Of a stretch of DNA of 64,000 nt, positions 30,120 through 40,547 are shown one piece after another; within the stretch, counting starts at the first letter, position 1, and each line of letters begins with the position of its first letter. Where the stretch lies: NCBI RefSeq assembly GCF_900115665.1, contig NZ_FOXH01000009.1, forward strand, positions 175,425-239,424, given 5' to 3'. The position numbers were made by a program, and so were the translations under genes. The notes under the pieces were generated by a model. The model was not told where the DNA came from. It was given only the letters and a program-made list of their open reading frames with translations, and did no database searches. This stretch comes from Pseudarcicella hirudinis. Its GTDB lineage: Bacteria; Bacteroidota; Bacteroidia; Cytophagales; Spirosomataceae.

Positions 30120-33100
30120 ATGATGAAACAACTGACAAGCTTACTCCAGGTTATTTTATGTCTTGGAATGTTATTACCGTTGCCGGCAATCGGCCAAATT
30201 ACGGTTGGTAGTACTTCGCGTACTTTTAGCAGCCTCAATCCCAAAAATGCAAAAGACGCAAAGATGGGGACTACGGGCTCAGATGTTCAGGAATTGAATG
30301 CAATGATGCTATACTATAGTGTTGACGGTGTAGCGGGTTACAGAAACGGAGGTATTTACGCAGACAATTTTGGCCCTGGTGGGAAAATAGAATTGAACGT
30401 GTACTTGTATAATCCTATGGTCACAGATGGAAAAGGTCCAAAATTGTATTCATGCTATTCGGATCATAATAGCTCGTCTTCTTTGGACTATGTTGAACAG
30501 GCAAGAGTTATACAGATTGAGAACCCTCTAGATTCTATGTCTCTCATAAATGTTTCTGAATCCAATATGTTAATGCGGCTGTCATCGATGCAAATTTATG
30601 ATCCCAGAGCATGTCGTGCATATAAAGAAAAAAATACAGGAAACATAATCGATGTTAGGCGAGCTTCGAGTTCCCTAATTGCATTGTTGAAAGGCGGAAC
30701 GGCTTGTATCAAAGGAGCTCGGAGTGTTGGATATTACTTCCGGGGTAGGTATAAGATTCCGGCTATGGTTGGTGGATGCATCGTTAATGCAATAGCAAGT
30801 AGTTTGTTTAATAAAAAATTAATTGGCGATTTCAGTCTTTCAGATCTGGAAGATAAAGATGAAATTGAATGCATAGAAACGGATTCTCCGTTTATTAAAA
30901 CGATTGTTGAAGTTACAGTTACCAATGCGACACTTAAAGGAATCAGATTGCCTTGCAACAAAACCAACTTGACGTTTAGTGATTTGAATAACTATTTTGG
31001 GTCAGATGATTTTCAATTTAAATTGCTGGTGAACGGTACAGAACGGATCAATGTAAATACCGCTGATAGTAATGCAGAAGAAATTCTCGCTAATGTATCT
31101 CTGAAGCTAGGCGATGATGTTTCTATCGAATACAAATCATCATTGGATAATGCACCGGATATTGCTGGTGTCCCATCTGTCTGGCCGGCTGCGTTTGCCG
31201 GCGACATGATGTTTCACTGCAATCCAAATGTTCAACCGGGTGGCCCCAGACCATTTATCGGTTATGACTCGCGAGTTCATACACTGATGATGCGGTCGCG
31301 TCCATCAACCCAATCTGAGTTATACCCGAGCTGGCAGAAAGATATGGTTCAAGGGTTACCCCGTTATCGTTGGAGTTGGACGGCCGACAGGGTTATGGAT
31401 GGCAATGTGACGAAATATACACCATCATTGACCTGGCCTAAATGCCATCTTGCGACTACCACTAACTCTGATGGAAGTCTTACCTATCTGACGCGAACCG
31501 GAGAAGGGGTTGCTTCCTATACCTGTAAAAATATGGGGACTGATAGTGCGCCTGTTTACCAGCGACAGGATCAGAAGGAGGGGTTGAATATTCAATATCT
31601 CACATATTCGAACAACTGGCCATGGGAACCTAACGTGCAGGGGTATGATGGGGTAACAAAGTTTATGAAAGGATTTGATGATGATGAACTGGCTTATTTC
31701 AACACGAAGTATCCCAAGGTAACGGAAGATCCCAATAAAAGTGCATTGACTCCATGTACTACGCCGGGATGTCAACAGTCCGCCGGAATTACCAAATTGG
31801 AAAAGTTGCTCTGGAAAACGATGCCGGAAGGGAAGGATCAGAATTACAATGATTATACAGGTTTCCCCGAAAGTGGTTTTGCAATTAACGACGTGGTGAA
31901 TGCGCAACGCAAATTTGTGCTTAACAAGAATTTCAATGCACAGGCATCAGGAAGATTGTATGCAGGATATGAAATACAGGACCGGAATACAGATTGGGAT
32001 CATCCGGATGGAAATGGCCCGAACGTTATGCATCCGGGTGTAATCCGAATAGGCGGAGGCTCGAAAACAATAGTCATCACAATGAATGTTTCGTCTCCGT
32101 TGGATAGTGAAAGTATCCGTGAGATTCCGCGTAGTCTGGGATTTTACGAAGCGTTGGTTGGAGAAAGCACACCTTCCTATGGTGAAACAGGTGTCAGGTA
32201 TTGGCTACGGGGGGTTGCTAATAAAACTGATGCGGAAAAAGCCAAGTATACACTTGTTTATTCTTCCATGGATCGTCTAGGTAATATTACGGAAACGAGC
32301 TATAGCGTAAAAGACCAGATTCTGACTCCTTATTCTACATCAGGTGAAACGAGCTGGCAGCAGTGGGTAAATAAGAAAGGAACCGGAGGAATCAATCTTG
32401 ACAAACCGGCTTATGGATGGCTTACAGCCTATTACCAGCGGACGAGTACTTCGCAGAAAGTCCCTGTTGCAGGGAAGGAGTTGTCTGGAATCTTTCTCTT
32501 GTTCTGTGGCATTGAAAAGATGAATGGTCAAGCATTTCCTGAAGGACCAGGACAAGGAACAGGTATTTTTCAGGAAGAGTACAGGCAAGCTTCAGGTGGA
32601 GATTTTACAACTGCTCGCCAGTTTGGATCTTCGACCAAATACATTAATAAGTTCGATCGTAGTTATATAGTGAATACAAATACAGCTTTGACATTTACCG
32701 CTTTGGATGGTGATCCGTTCATGTTTGATAACAATGATGAAGAATGGTATCTCTCTAATCGGTCAATGGCGAAACGCGTTCGGGATTATTTGCTTGATGG
32801 TTCTTATTCTATTGGAACTTATGGTGAAAAAGTGAAGAGCAGCACGCCAAACGCTACCAAAGCCTATCTTCAATATTATCTTAAACCTCTTAACAGCGAT
32901 GGTTCGGATAATACCAATACCTATACGTTGATTGGCTCCGGAGCAACAGGTACAGTTAGTGGTGTTTCAACTATTAGTACACTAAAGAAAACCTTAACAT
33001 GTACATTTACAACAGCCGGATATTATGCTTTAAAAGTGGTATATCGGAACGGAAGCGAATTATATCGTAAAATCAAGGTGGTGGACTACTCCAACAATGA

Positions 33101-34295
33101 AAAAGGCCTTGTTGCAGTACCTCGCAACTTATCAGATAATGAAGCGAGATGGCTGGGAATTTCTTCTGCCAATAAAACTAATTATTGGGTTTATGGACTC
33201 CAGGATCTCCAAAGCAAGTATCGTTATCAGGATGGATTCCGGGCGACGGTGAATGACGAAACGGGAGAGGGAAGAAACTATTATGATGCTGCAGGCTATC
33301 CGAAACCAAACAGATGGTCAAAAACGAATGATTATGCTGATGAGTATACCTGGAAATATTTACCCATGAGAGGTAGTGAAACTACAGTGAGTCCTGTATC
33401 TGAAGTAGGAACGTATGTCAACGGATATGATGGATTGGTCAGACGAGCTTGGTTTTGGAATGACTGGGCACTTCATTACTCAAGTAACTGGCTGAATATC
33501 AATAAAAATTCTATAGGTCAGCAAGGGTTACCACCGTACGTATATTCCTCAAGTGTCAAACGTATTGTTAATCCTTCGGATCTTGATCAATACAACAACT
33601 ATATTCAGAATACACTGTTTAATACAAGTACCTATGCAAGTCAGCTAAGTGCACCATGGCAGTTTGTCATTCCTCTGCTTTCATATACCGACTATTATGG
33701 GATACGGGCTCGTACAAATCCAAGCTGTATTTATGATCTGGCGAAAGTGTTCAGCGCAACTAATGGAGCCTTTACTGGAACCCCGCCTAATCCTGCAAAT
33801 CCGGAAAACATTCAGGCACCCGATTATACAGATGACTACAAAGATCAGCAGGATTTCTATAATGACATCCGATTCAAACGAAAACTGATTGTCAGTAATC
33901 AGACAGCCGGTTTGCTTTCCTCACCCGGGAATGTCGTGAAAGTGTATCAGAATAATCCGGCAAACAGTTCAACATCTACGTTGGTCGCTACTTATACCTC
34001 AACCTTGAGCGGTAGTCGTGAAGCGGCAGAAGAAGGCCCTGAATTAGCTATGGAAGTTGCCCCCAATCCAAGCTATAACGGAGCATTAATGGTATTCCTT
34101 TCTAAAAAAGTCAGCGGGGAGGTACATTTTGAATTGCTTGATTTATTAGGTAGAAAAGCACTCGTGCATACAGATATTGCCGATTCTGCAGATCAGTTTA
34201 CTATAAAAACAAAAGATTTAGCTACCGGAATGTACATCATCAAAGCGATTATCAATAATTCACACTTTACTAAAAAAGTGGTGATTAATAATTGA
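30120..34295 (+). CDS. Large secreted protein with T9SS sorting domain, function unknown
   Basis: A 1391-residue protein with a signal peptide (residues 1-25, ending IGQ) and a C-terminal type A T9SS sorting domain (VAPNPSYNGALMVFLSKK...GMYIIKAIINNSHFTKKVVINN). The middle 1200 residues are rich in Trp, Tyr, Asn and Asp and contain no motif I recognise; a short GATGTVSGVSTISTLKKT stretch looks like an Ig-like beta domain. It should be exported through the outer membrane and anchored or released at the surface. It lies between the repeat protein and a GH123-like T9SS protein in the same direction, so a role in binding or cleaving the same polymer is plausible but not shown. Confidence 0.65.
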   Translation: MMKQLTSLLQVILCLGMLLPLPAIGQITVGSTSRTFSSLNPKNAKDAKMGTTGSDVQELNAMMLYYSVDGVAGYRNGGIYADNFGPGGKIELNVYLYNPMVTDGKGPKLYSCYSDHNSSSSLDYVEQARVIQIENPLDSMSLINVSESNMLMRLSSMQIYDPRACRAYKEKNTGNIIDVRRASSSLIALLKGGTACIKGARSVGYYFRGRYKIPAMVGGCIVNAIASSLFNKKLIGDFSLSDLEDKDEIECIETDSPFIKTIVEVTVTNATLKGIRLPCNKTNLTFSDLNNYFGSDDFQFKLLVNGTERINVNTADSNAEEILANVSLKLGDDVSIEYKSSLDNAPDIAGVPSVWPAAFAGDMMFHCNPNVQPGGPRPFIGYDSRVHTLMMRSRPSTQSELYPSWQKDMVQGLPRYRWSWTADRVMDGNVTKYTPSLTWPKCHLATTTNSDGSLTYLTRTGEGVASYTCKNMGTDSAPVYQRQDQKEGLNIQYLTYSNNWPWEPNVQGYDGVTKFMKGFDDDELAYFNTKYPKVTEDPNKSALTPCTTPGCQQSAGITKLEKLLWKTMPEGKDQNYNDYTGFPESGFAINDVVNAQRKFVLNKNFNAQASGRLYAGYEIQDRNTDWDHPDGNGPNVMHPGVIRIGGGSKTIVITMNVSSPLDSESIREIPRSLGFYEALVGESTPSYGETGVRYWLRGVANKTDAEKAKYTLVYSSMDRLGNITETSYSVKDQILTPYSTSGETSWQQWVNKKGTGGINLDKPAYGWLTAYYQRTSTSQKVPVAGKELSGIFLLFCGIEKMNGQAFPEGPGQGTGIFQEEYRQASGGDFTTARQFGSSTKYINKFDRSYIVNTNTALTFTALDGDPFMFDNNDEEWYLSNRSMAKRVRDYLLDGSYSIGTYGEKVKSSTPNATKAYLQYYLKPLNSDGSDNTNTYTLIGSGATGTVSGVSTISTLKKTLTCTFTTAGYYALKVVYRNGSELYRKIKVVDYSNNEKGLVAVPRNLSDNEARWLGISSANKTNYWVYGLQDLQSKYRYQDGFRATVNDETGEGRNYYDAAGYPKPNRWSKTNDYADEYTWKYLPMRGSETTVSPVSEVGTYVNGYDGLVRRAWFWNDWALHYSSNWLNINKNSIGQQGLPPYVYSSSVKRIVNPSDLDQYNNYIQNTLFNTSTYASQLSAPWQFVIPLLSYTDYYGIRARTNPSCIYDLAKVFSATNGAFTGTPPNPANPENIQAPDYTDDYKDQQDFYNDIRFKRKLIVSNQTAGLLSSPGNVVKVYQNNPANSSTSTLVATYTSTLSGSREAAEEGPELAMEVAPNPSYNGALMVFLSKKVSGEVHFELLDLLGRKALVHTDIADSADQFTIKTKDLATGMYIIKAIINNSHFTKKVVINN

Positions 34296-34317
34296 AAAAT
34301 GAATCTTAGCTAACCTG

Positions 34318-34358
34318 TTTAATAATTGCCGTTGTAATCTTTAACGGCAATTATTAAA
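34318..34358 (+). terminator. Strong hairpin between the two T9SS genes
   Basis: A perfect 16-bp inverted repeat (34318-34333 and 34343-34358) with a 9-base loop and no T-run. It may terminate or protect the upstream mRNA, letting the downstream gene be expressed at a different level. Confidence 0.65.
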
Positions 34359-34375
34359 TAAAACCCAATGAAACT

Positions 34376-37300
34376 ATGAAAATATTTTTTCTTTTAAGAC
34401 GATTGCTGCTGGGATTGGTTTTGTTTTTGATGGTCTTAAAGACCTTTAGTCAAAACTTACAAGGCTCATTTGACAGTAAATTCAGCCGATATCAATCCGG
34501 GCAGGCTTTTACAGGTACTTCTTCCCTGCAATGGAGCGATGTTGCCTGGAAAGGAGACAGACTTTACAAACAAATTGTATTATGGAATTCGGGAACTACA
34601 AGCCTTAATAATATCAGTTATACAGTAAGCGATCTGATTCAGGGAACACAAACTATCCCGTCCTCCAATATTAAACTTAGATTTGCACAATATGCTAATG
34701 GTGATCCGGAAGCAAGGTCCTGTTCTGAATATTCAACCCGGGCTAATCAGCCGGTTGTACAGATAGCAGATGCTTTATCTGCTATACCTGTTTCTACATT
34801 AACTACGCAGGACCCGATTAAAATATGGGTAACGGTTGATATACCTTCTTCCGCAGCTGTCGGGACTTATACCGGTACTATTCAGGTTAAAGTCAATGGC
34901 ACAGTACAGAAAACATTTAATCTTGGCATTCAGGTAGTGGATAAAACACTTCCGGCTGTTTCTCAATGGTCTTTCCACCTGGATTTATGGCAATATCCTT
35001 ATCAGATATTAAAATATTATAATGAGAGTCATCCCAATTCTCAGATTGCAGTCTGGTCCGACCAACATTTGCAGTTGATTAAGCCCGAATATAAGTTACT
35101 GGCTGATATGGGGCAAAAAGCAGTAACTACACATATCAAGGATCAGGCACTTGGTGGCCCATCAATGATAAAATGGACTTTAAAAACCAATGGTACATGG
35201 AACTATGATTATTCAGCTTTTACAAAATATGTGAAATTCCTCAGAGATTCTGTAGGTATATCCGGACAGATAAATTGTTTCTCTCTGGTTGGATGGAACG
35301 AGGATGTGATTCCATATTGGGATGAGAGCAGCAGTACGATGAAAAACTTAAGTGCTCCGGTTGGATCAGCAACATTTAATACTAGGTGGAATGACTTCCT
35401 AACAAGTTTCAGAACCTATTTGGTTAGTAATGGCTGGTTTGATAAGACCGTGTTATTTATGGATGAGATAGCCGATGACAAAATGCAGCAGGTTATAACG
35501 CTGATAAAAAACAACAATAGTGCATGGAAAATCGGAGTGGCACATTGGAAAGAGTTAAGTAGTGACGTAGTGAGTAATTTGTATGATAAATCCGGTAATT
35601 TAGCTTTAGCAACAGGGCATACCAATCCGGTATCTACCTTTTATACCAGTTGCTCTGAAACAATTCCGAATAATTATCTTACCCCGCAAAATAACCCGGC
35701 TGAAATGAGCTGGATGTCCTGGCATGCTTTAAAGGAGAACCTGGATGGATATTTAAGATGGGGCTATGACAATTGGTATGATATAAACCCTTTTGAGCTA
35801 AGAAATAAGGGGAACACAGCCGGGGACTTTGCCATGATTTACAGAAGTTCTAATGAATCAAATGCCGAAATTATGTCCAGTATCCGGTTGGAACTATTAA
35901 GAGACGGGATTCAGGATTTTGAAAAAAGTAAAATACTCCGGAATCAATTAAGTGCTTCAACCGACCTTTTTGACCTGGAAGCACTGGCTGCCCTGAATGC
36001 AAAAATTAATCAGTTTACAAAAAATAACGGAACAGGTGCATTTCCGCTGGTAGTGCAGGGGCAGCAGCTTTTAAAGGATATTGCTTCAGGAAATTATGGG
36101 GTTTGTAAAGTGGGGGGAGGAAGTTATACAAGTTATTATTTATCCAGCGCCAGTACAACAGGTGCCATAAGTAACCTTAACTTTACAGGTGGTACTTATC
36201 CCACAGGGGGAGTTAGCCATCATACCTCATCTTTTATCTCAGCGAGAGCAGGAACCAATTTTTCCTTAATTTTAAATAGCTCAAGTGCATCCAATTGTGC
36301 GAGGCTAAAAGTCTGGATAGACTGGAATGGGGATAATGATTTTCTAGACTCAGGGGAGGATTTTTTTACAGGAGGTACTTTTCAATCATGCAGCAATCCT
36401 TTAAATTACACGATCAGTATTACTGTTCCGACAGGGGCAAGTATTGGGAAAAAACGAATGAGGATCCAGCTCAGAGATGCATGGCAAGCTTTACCGGTGT
36501 CCTGTGGAATTAACAATTTTACTGAAACTACGGATTTTGATCTTTTCGTTTCAGATATTTATTGTTCAGCTTCTACTCAGTGGAATACGGGCGAATATTA
36601 TCTTTCAAAATTAGAAACCACAAATGCCTGTAATGGAAATATAAGTTATAATCAGAGCTATACTCCTTTAAACGGGTATGATTACTATACCAATAATAAC
36701 ATAAAAGTGAAGCCTGGCAGTAGTGTTATGTTTAATCTGCAAAATTCTCAGACCGCTGTTTGTGGTCGTACAAAGGCCTGGATAGATTGGAACAGAGATG
36801 GAGATTTCAGCGACTCAGGAGAAGAGGTTTTTTCAGCAGGAATATTTCAGAGTTGTGCTAATCTGACAAAGTATAGCTTCAATATTTCAGTCCCATCCAA
36901 TGCCGTATTAGGGACTACCAGGATGAGGGTACAGATCAGGGATGCCTGGAACGATGTGCCTAATGCCTGCCTCATTGATGGAGTATCCTGTACTACGGAT
37001 TTTAACATTGAAATAAGTAGTAGTTTGACAGCTTGTTCTCCTTCTATCTATAGTCCGGTACCTAATACTCAATTAACAAATGCTGTCAGTACTTTTTCAT
37101 GGACAAGTAACGGAACAACACCTGTTTCGCAATGGATATTTACAACTTCTTATCAGGACTTTGGAAATATGATCACTAATTCCCAGACACTGAGCGGTAG
37201 TACATTATCAACCCAGACTGCTACATTACCCACAGACGGAAGACCGATAACGGTAACACTTGGCTGGCAGAGCGGATCAACAAGCCCGGTTCAGCAAAAT

Positions 37301-38488
37301 ACTTATAATTACTTTGCATCAGACAGGTATTGTGCTGTAGGAGGAGGTAAATATAAAGGGTATTTTATACAAAATCTTACTACGTCAAATGCTAAAACAA
37401 ATATTAATTATTCCAGGGATAAATATTCCGAAGGTGGTTATGAACAATTCTCTTCTACCTGGATCACTACCACACAGGGAGGAATATTTAATGTAAACAT
37501 TATAACATCTATGGCCTCATTTAGGGCCGTAACAAAGGTATGGATTGATTGGAATGGGAATAATACATTTGAAGATAGTGAAGTCTCTTTCTTTGGAGGA
37601 ACATTGCAAACAGAAACAAATAGTAATAATTATTCATTTAATGTAACTGTTCCGAGTAATGCTGTAAATGGGCTAGTAAGAATGAGAGTACAGGTTTGTG
37701 ATGCTACATGGAGAACACCTGCTGCCTGCGGAATCCAGGATTTAACGAGTACTACAGATTTTAATATTTTTGTGGAAAGTTTTAGTTCTGCAACGGCTTG
37801 TTCCGGTACAACAACTCTTTTAAGCGGGACAGTTTTAGGTTCACCGGGTTCTTTTGGTAATTATGGTGATGTTAAAGAACATGTTTTTGATGGTAATAAT
37901 AATACATGGTTCGATGCGCCATCTCCAAATGGTCAGTGGGCCGGACTGGATTTAGGCAGTACACAAAATATTTCATGTATTGTATTCAGACCAAGAAATG
38001 GTTGGGCAAACAGAATGCGTGGCGGAAAGTTTCAGACAAGTACAGATGCTAATTTTAGCAATCCTGTTACTATTTATACTGTCCCACAAGATGCCAATCT
38101 TTCATTTACGGACTACTATCTCACGAGTATTGCTCAGAATGGTATTCCTGCCCGTTATGTTCGATATCTATCACCGGATGGCGGGTACGGAAATATTACG
38201 GAAATTAAGATTTACAAGAAAAATATTTCCGGAGCAAGAACAGATAATCAGGAAAGTGAAATAGATTCTTCAAAGGTAATTGTTTTTCCTAACCCGACAA
38301 CTTCAATAGTAACAATTTCGGGGCTATCAGAAGAAATAAATACTATGCATATTTATTCGGAAGAAGGAAAAGAAATGCAGCTTCATAAGGTGGGAGCCAA
38401 TAAAATAGATATTTCAAATTTATCTCCCGGCGTTTATGTATTAGTAATCAATAATAAACAAACATATAAAATTATCAAATCAGAATAG
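34376..38488 (+). CDS. DUF4091/GH123-like enzyme with GEVED x3, discoidin-like and T9SS domains
   Basis: A 1370-residue secreted protein with a signal peptide ending TFSQ. Residues about 30-190 form the beta-rich N-terminal region (VTVDIPSSAAVGTYTGTIQVKV). The barrel spans about 200-570 and carries the D363-E364 pair in FMDEIAD, matching the Asp-Glu pair of GH123, and the DUF4091 segment GYLRWGYDNW...SIRLELLRDGIQDFEKSK. Three GEVED domains (about 581-725, 735-882, 985-1138) each contain a calcium-site-like DWNGDxDxxDSGE stretch. A discoidin-like domain (about 1145-1285) and a type A T9SS tail (VFPNPTTSIVTISG...) end the protein. GH123 enzymes are beta-N-acetylgalactosaminidases with substrate-assisted catalysis; here the activity is predicted, acting outside the cell. 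Confidence 0.75.
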   Translation: MKIFFLLRRLLLGLVLFLMVLKTFSQNLQGSFDSKFSRYQSGQAFTGTSSLQWSDVAWKGDRLYKQIVLWNSGTTSLNNISYTVSDLIQGTQTIPSSNIKLRFAQYANGDPEARSCSEYSTRANQPVVQIADALSAIPVSTLTTQDPIKIWVTVDIPSSAAVGTYTGTIQVKVNGTVQKTFNLGIQVVDKTLPAVSQWSFHLDLWQYPYQILKYYNESHPNSQIAVWSDQHLQLIKPEYKLLADMGQKAVTTHIKDQALGGPSMIKWTLKTNGTWNYDYSAFTKYVKFLRDSVGISGQINCFSLVGWNEDVIPYWDESSSTMKNLSAPVGSATFNTRWNDFLTSFRTYLVSNGWFDKTVLFMDEIADDKMQQVITLIKNNNSAWKIGVAHWKELSSDVVSNLYDKSGNLALATGHTNPVSTFYTSCSETIPNNYLTPQNNPAEMSWMSWHALKENLDGYLRWGYDNWYDINPFELRNKGNTAGDFAMIYRSSNESNAEIMSSIRLELLRDGIQDFEKSKILRNQLSASTDLFDLEALAALNAKINQFTKNNGTGAFPLVVQGQQLLKDIASGNYGVCKVGGGSYTSYYLSSASTTGAISNLNFTGGTYPTGGVSHHTSSFISARAGTNFSLILNSSSASNCARLKVWIDWNGDNDFLDSGEDFFTGGTFQSCSNPLNYTISITVPTGASIGKKRMRIQLRDAWQALPVSCGINNFTETTDFDLFVSDIYCSASTQWNTGEYYLSKLETTNACNGNISYNQSYTPLNGYDYYTNNNIKVKPGSSVMFNLQNSQTAVCGRTKAWIDWNRDGDFSDSGEEVFSAGIFQSCANLTKYSFNISVPSNAVLGTTRMRVQIRDAWNDVPNACLIDGVSCTTDFNIEISSSLTACSPSIYSPVPNTQLTNAVSTFSWTSNGTTPVSQWIFTTSYQDFGNMITNSQTLSGSTLSTQTATLPTDGRPITVTLGWQSGSTSPVQQNTYNYFASDRYCAVGGGKYKGYFIQNLTTSNAKTNINYSRDKYSEGGYEQFSSTWITTTQGGIFNVNIITSMASFRAVTKVWIDWNGNNTFEDSEVSFFGGTLQTETNSNNYSFNVTVPSNAVNGLVRMRVQVCDATWRTPAACGIQDLTSTTDFNIFVESFSSATACSGTTTLLSGTVLGSPGSFGNYGDVKEHVFDGNNNTWFDAPSPNGQWAGLDLGSTQNISCIVFRPRNGWANRMRGGKFQTSTDANFSNPVTIYTVPQDANLSFTDYYLTSIAQNGIPARYVRYLSPDGGYGNITEIKIYKKNISGARTDNQESEIDSSKVIVFPNPTTSIVTISGLSEEINTMHIYSEEGKEMQLHKVGANKIDISNLSPGVYVLVINNKQTYKIIKSE

Positions 38489-38503
38489 TTTATCATTAGT
38501 CTG

Positions 38504-38540
38504 AAAGGTACATTTATGACAGAAATAGATGTACCTTTTA
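38504..38540 (+). terminator. Terminator between the two GH123-like genes
   Basis: AAAGGTACAT (38504-38513) and ATGTACCTTT (38529-38538) pair perfectly, followed by T. The next gene starts 17 bases later, so it may act as a partial stop. Confidence 0.7.
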
Positions 38541-38556
38541 TAAAACAATTGTGTAT

Positions 38557-40245
38557 ATGAGGAAAGCAGGAATATTGTATTTATTAATAACTTTAATATC
38601 AAATTGTAACGGACAATCTGTCTCTCAGAAATCGGCTAAAGAGTTAGTGCAGGTAAGCTTTGTAAATAGTAATTTGCGCTTTATAAAGGGGCAAAAAGTA
38701 CATTTTAAGCTTGAAAAATCAACCAAAGCCAAAGCCTGGAAAGGAGAAAGACTTAGTTTGCAATTTGCAGTATTTAGTAAAATAGATATTCCTGATCTGA
38801 TGATTGATCCCATAGAATTAATTAATACAAACGGAGAAAGTATTAAAGACATTAAAGCAAGATTTTTAAACTATGTCAAAACCGATACTTATGTACCGGA
38901 TTGTGTAAAACATAAGATCAATGCATATGATTCTTTATGGGTTACAGACCTGATTGATGAAAGAGTAAGTACTCACATATTAAAGGATATTGTTCAGCCT
39001 GTCTGGCTAACTATTGATATACCTAAAAACAGTAGTACGGGACAATATAAGGGGAAAATTATCATAAATGCAGATCGCAAATATGAACTTTCCTTAGAAA
39101 TAAACGTAATAGATCATGTGCTGCCTGCGCCGGAGGAATGGGCTTTTGATCTGGATTTATGGCAAAGTCCTGCTGCCATAGCCAGAATCCATCATGTTCC
39201 CCTTTGGAGTGAGGAACATTTTAACCTCATGAGACCTTATTTTAATACATTAGCAAAAGCAGGGCAAAAAAATATTACAACAAGTATAATTAACGAACCC
39301 TGGGGACATCAGACGTTTGATGATTGCCCGAGCTTAATTAAATGGATTAAGAAAAAAAATGGGAACTGGGAGTATGATTATTCTCTATTTGATAAATATG
39401 TTGAATTTGTAATGAGCTGCGGCATTAATAAACGCATTAACTGCTATACAATGATACCCTGGTCAGAGTCATTCTTATATCACGATGAGATGCTTGGGCG
39501 AGATACTACAATTATTTTAAAAACCAAATCGGAAGGATACAAGGAATTTTGGAAAACGATGCTGATAGATTTTACTCAGCATCTTAAAGATAAAAACTGG
39601 TTTAATATTACGAGTATCTCAGTGGATGAAAGACCCTTGGAAGACATGAAAATTGCAATTAATATTTTAAAAGAGATTGATTCAAATTGGAAAATATCTT
39701 TGGCGGGAGCATATCATCCTGAAATAGAAAATGACATTTTTGACTATAGCATAGCCTCTAAATCATTGTTTAAAGCAAAGAGTTTAGCGAAAAGAAAAAA
39801 AGCCGGTAAGCCCAGTACCTTTTATACTTGTTGTGTTGAAAAATATCCGAATGGTTTCACTTTTTCACCACCAGCCGAGCATGTTTGGCTGGGTTGGTAC
39901 GCCGCTGCGAAAGGATTTACCGGATATTTGCGATGGGCTTATAATAGTTGGCCGCTGAACCCTTCAGAAGATTCACGATATACAGCCTGGCCGGGTGGAG
40001 ATACTTATCAGATTTATCCAGGACCAAAAACATCAATCAGATTCGAGAAACTCATTGAAGGTGTTCAGGATTTTGAGAAAATTCGAATTCTTAAGGACCT
40101 TTATTCAAAACAAAACAGAATGAGAGAACTTAAACAATTGAACCAGGAGTTAAGCACATTTGAAATCAAATCTTTAGAAAAAAAGAGTGCTTCAGCTATG
40201 ATTTCTAATTCTCAGAAGATTATTAATCTCTCTAAACCTGATTAA
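38557..40245 (+). CDS. DUF4091/GH123-like enzyme, single domain
   Basis: 562 residues from the ATG at 38557; a GTG lies 6 bases upstream. The N-terminal signal is MRKAGILYLLITLISNCNGQ; a lipobox is not canonical (Asn before Cys), so it is either periplasmic or a lipoprotein. It is paralogous to the N-terminal half of the upstream protein: WLTIDIPKNSSTGQYKGKI, the D357-E358 pair in SVDERPLED, and GYLRWAYNSWPLNP...RFEKLIEGVQDFEKIRI. The pair matches the GH123 catalytic dyad, so a beta-N-acetylgalactosaminidase-like exo-activity is likely by family. It lacks the GEVED and T9SS parts and probably works on imported oligosaccharides after the surface enzyme. Confidence 0.75.
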   Translation: MRKAGILYLLITLISNCNGQSVSQKSAKELVQVSFVNSNLRFIKGQKVHFKLEKSTKAKAWKGERLSLQFAVFSKIDIPDLMIDPIELINTNGESIKDIKARFLNYVKTDTYVPDCVKHKINAYDSLWVTDLIDERVSTHILKDIVQPVWLTIDIPKNSSTGQYKGKIIINADRKYELSLEINVIDHVLPAPEEWAFDLDLWQSPAAIARIHHVPLWSEEHFNLMRPYFNTLAKAGQKNITTSIINEPWGHQTFDDCPSLIKWIKKKNGNWEYDYSLFDKYVEFVMSCGINKRINCYTMIPWSESFLYHDEMLGRDTTIILKTKSEGYKEFWKTMLIDFTQHLKDKNWFNITSISVDERPLEDMKIAINILKEIDSNWKISLAGAYHPEIENDIFDYSIASKSLFKAKSLAKRKKAGKPSTFYTCCVEKYPNGFTFSPPAEHVWLGWYAAAKGFTGYLRWAYNSWPLNPSEDSRYTAWPGGDTYQIYPGPKTSIRFEKLIEGVQDFEKIRILKDLYSKQNRMRELKQLNQELSTFEIKSLEKKSASAMISNSQKIINLSKPD

Positions 40246-40547
40246 AAAGATATCAATCTATGCCGAAATAAAATAGTAATGTTGGCATGCGTAAAACAAT
40301 TTGTTTTCTGAGGACAGAGCTTAAAAAATAGATTCCCTGTCTGAAAGTGTATTGCGTATATAAATTATCGTTACACATGGGTGAATGTTAAGGATAGGGT
40401 CAAAATTATAATTTTAGAACTATTTCAATTGAACAGAAAGGGACCTGATTCATTGGGGTCTCTTTTCCGGAATCTTTATTGAAATTGGGAACTGCCGGAT
40501 TTGAATTTCCTGTATAATTTTCATTATAATAACTTAAATAAATATTT
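40246..40547. other. 300-base gap before the mutase-epimerase operon
   Basis: It holds a terminator-like hairpin at 40437-40466. I see no gene. Confidence 0.6.
40437..40466 (+). terminator. Terminator-like hairpin
   Basis: AAAGGGACC (40437-40445) pairs with GGTCTCTTT (40457-40465) with one G-T pair, followed by TTCC. It may end the transcript of the GH123-like gene. Confidence 0.5.
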
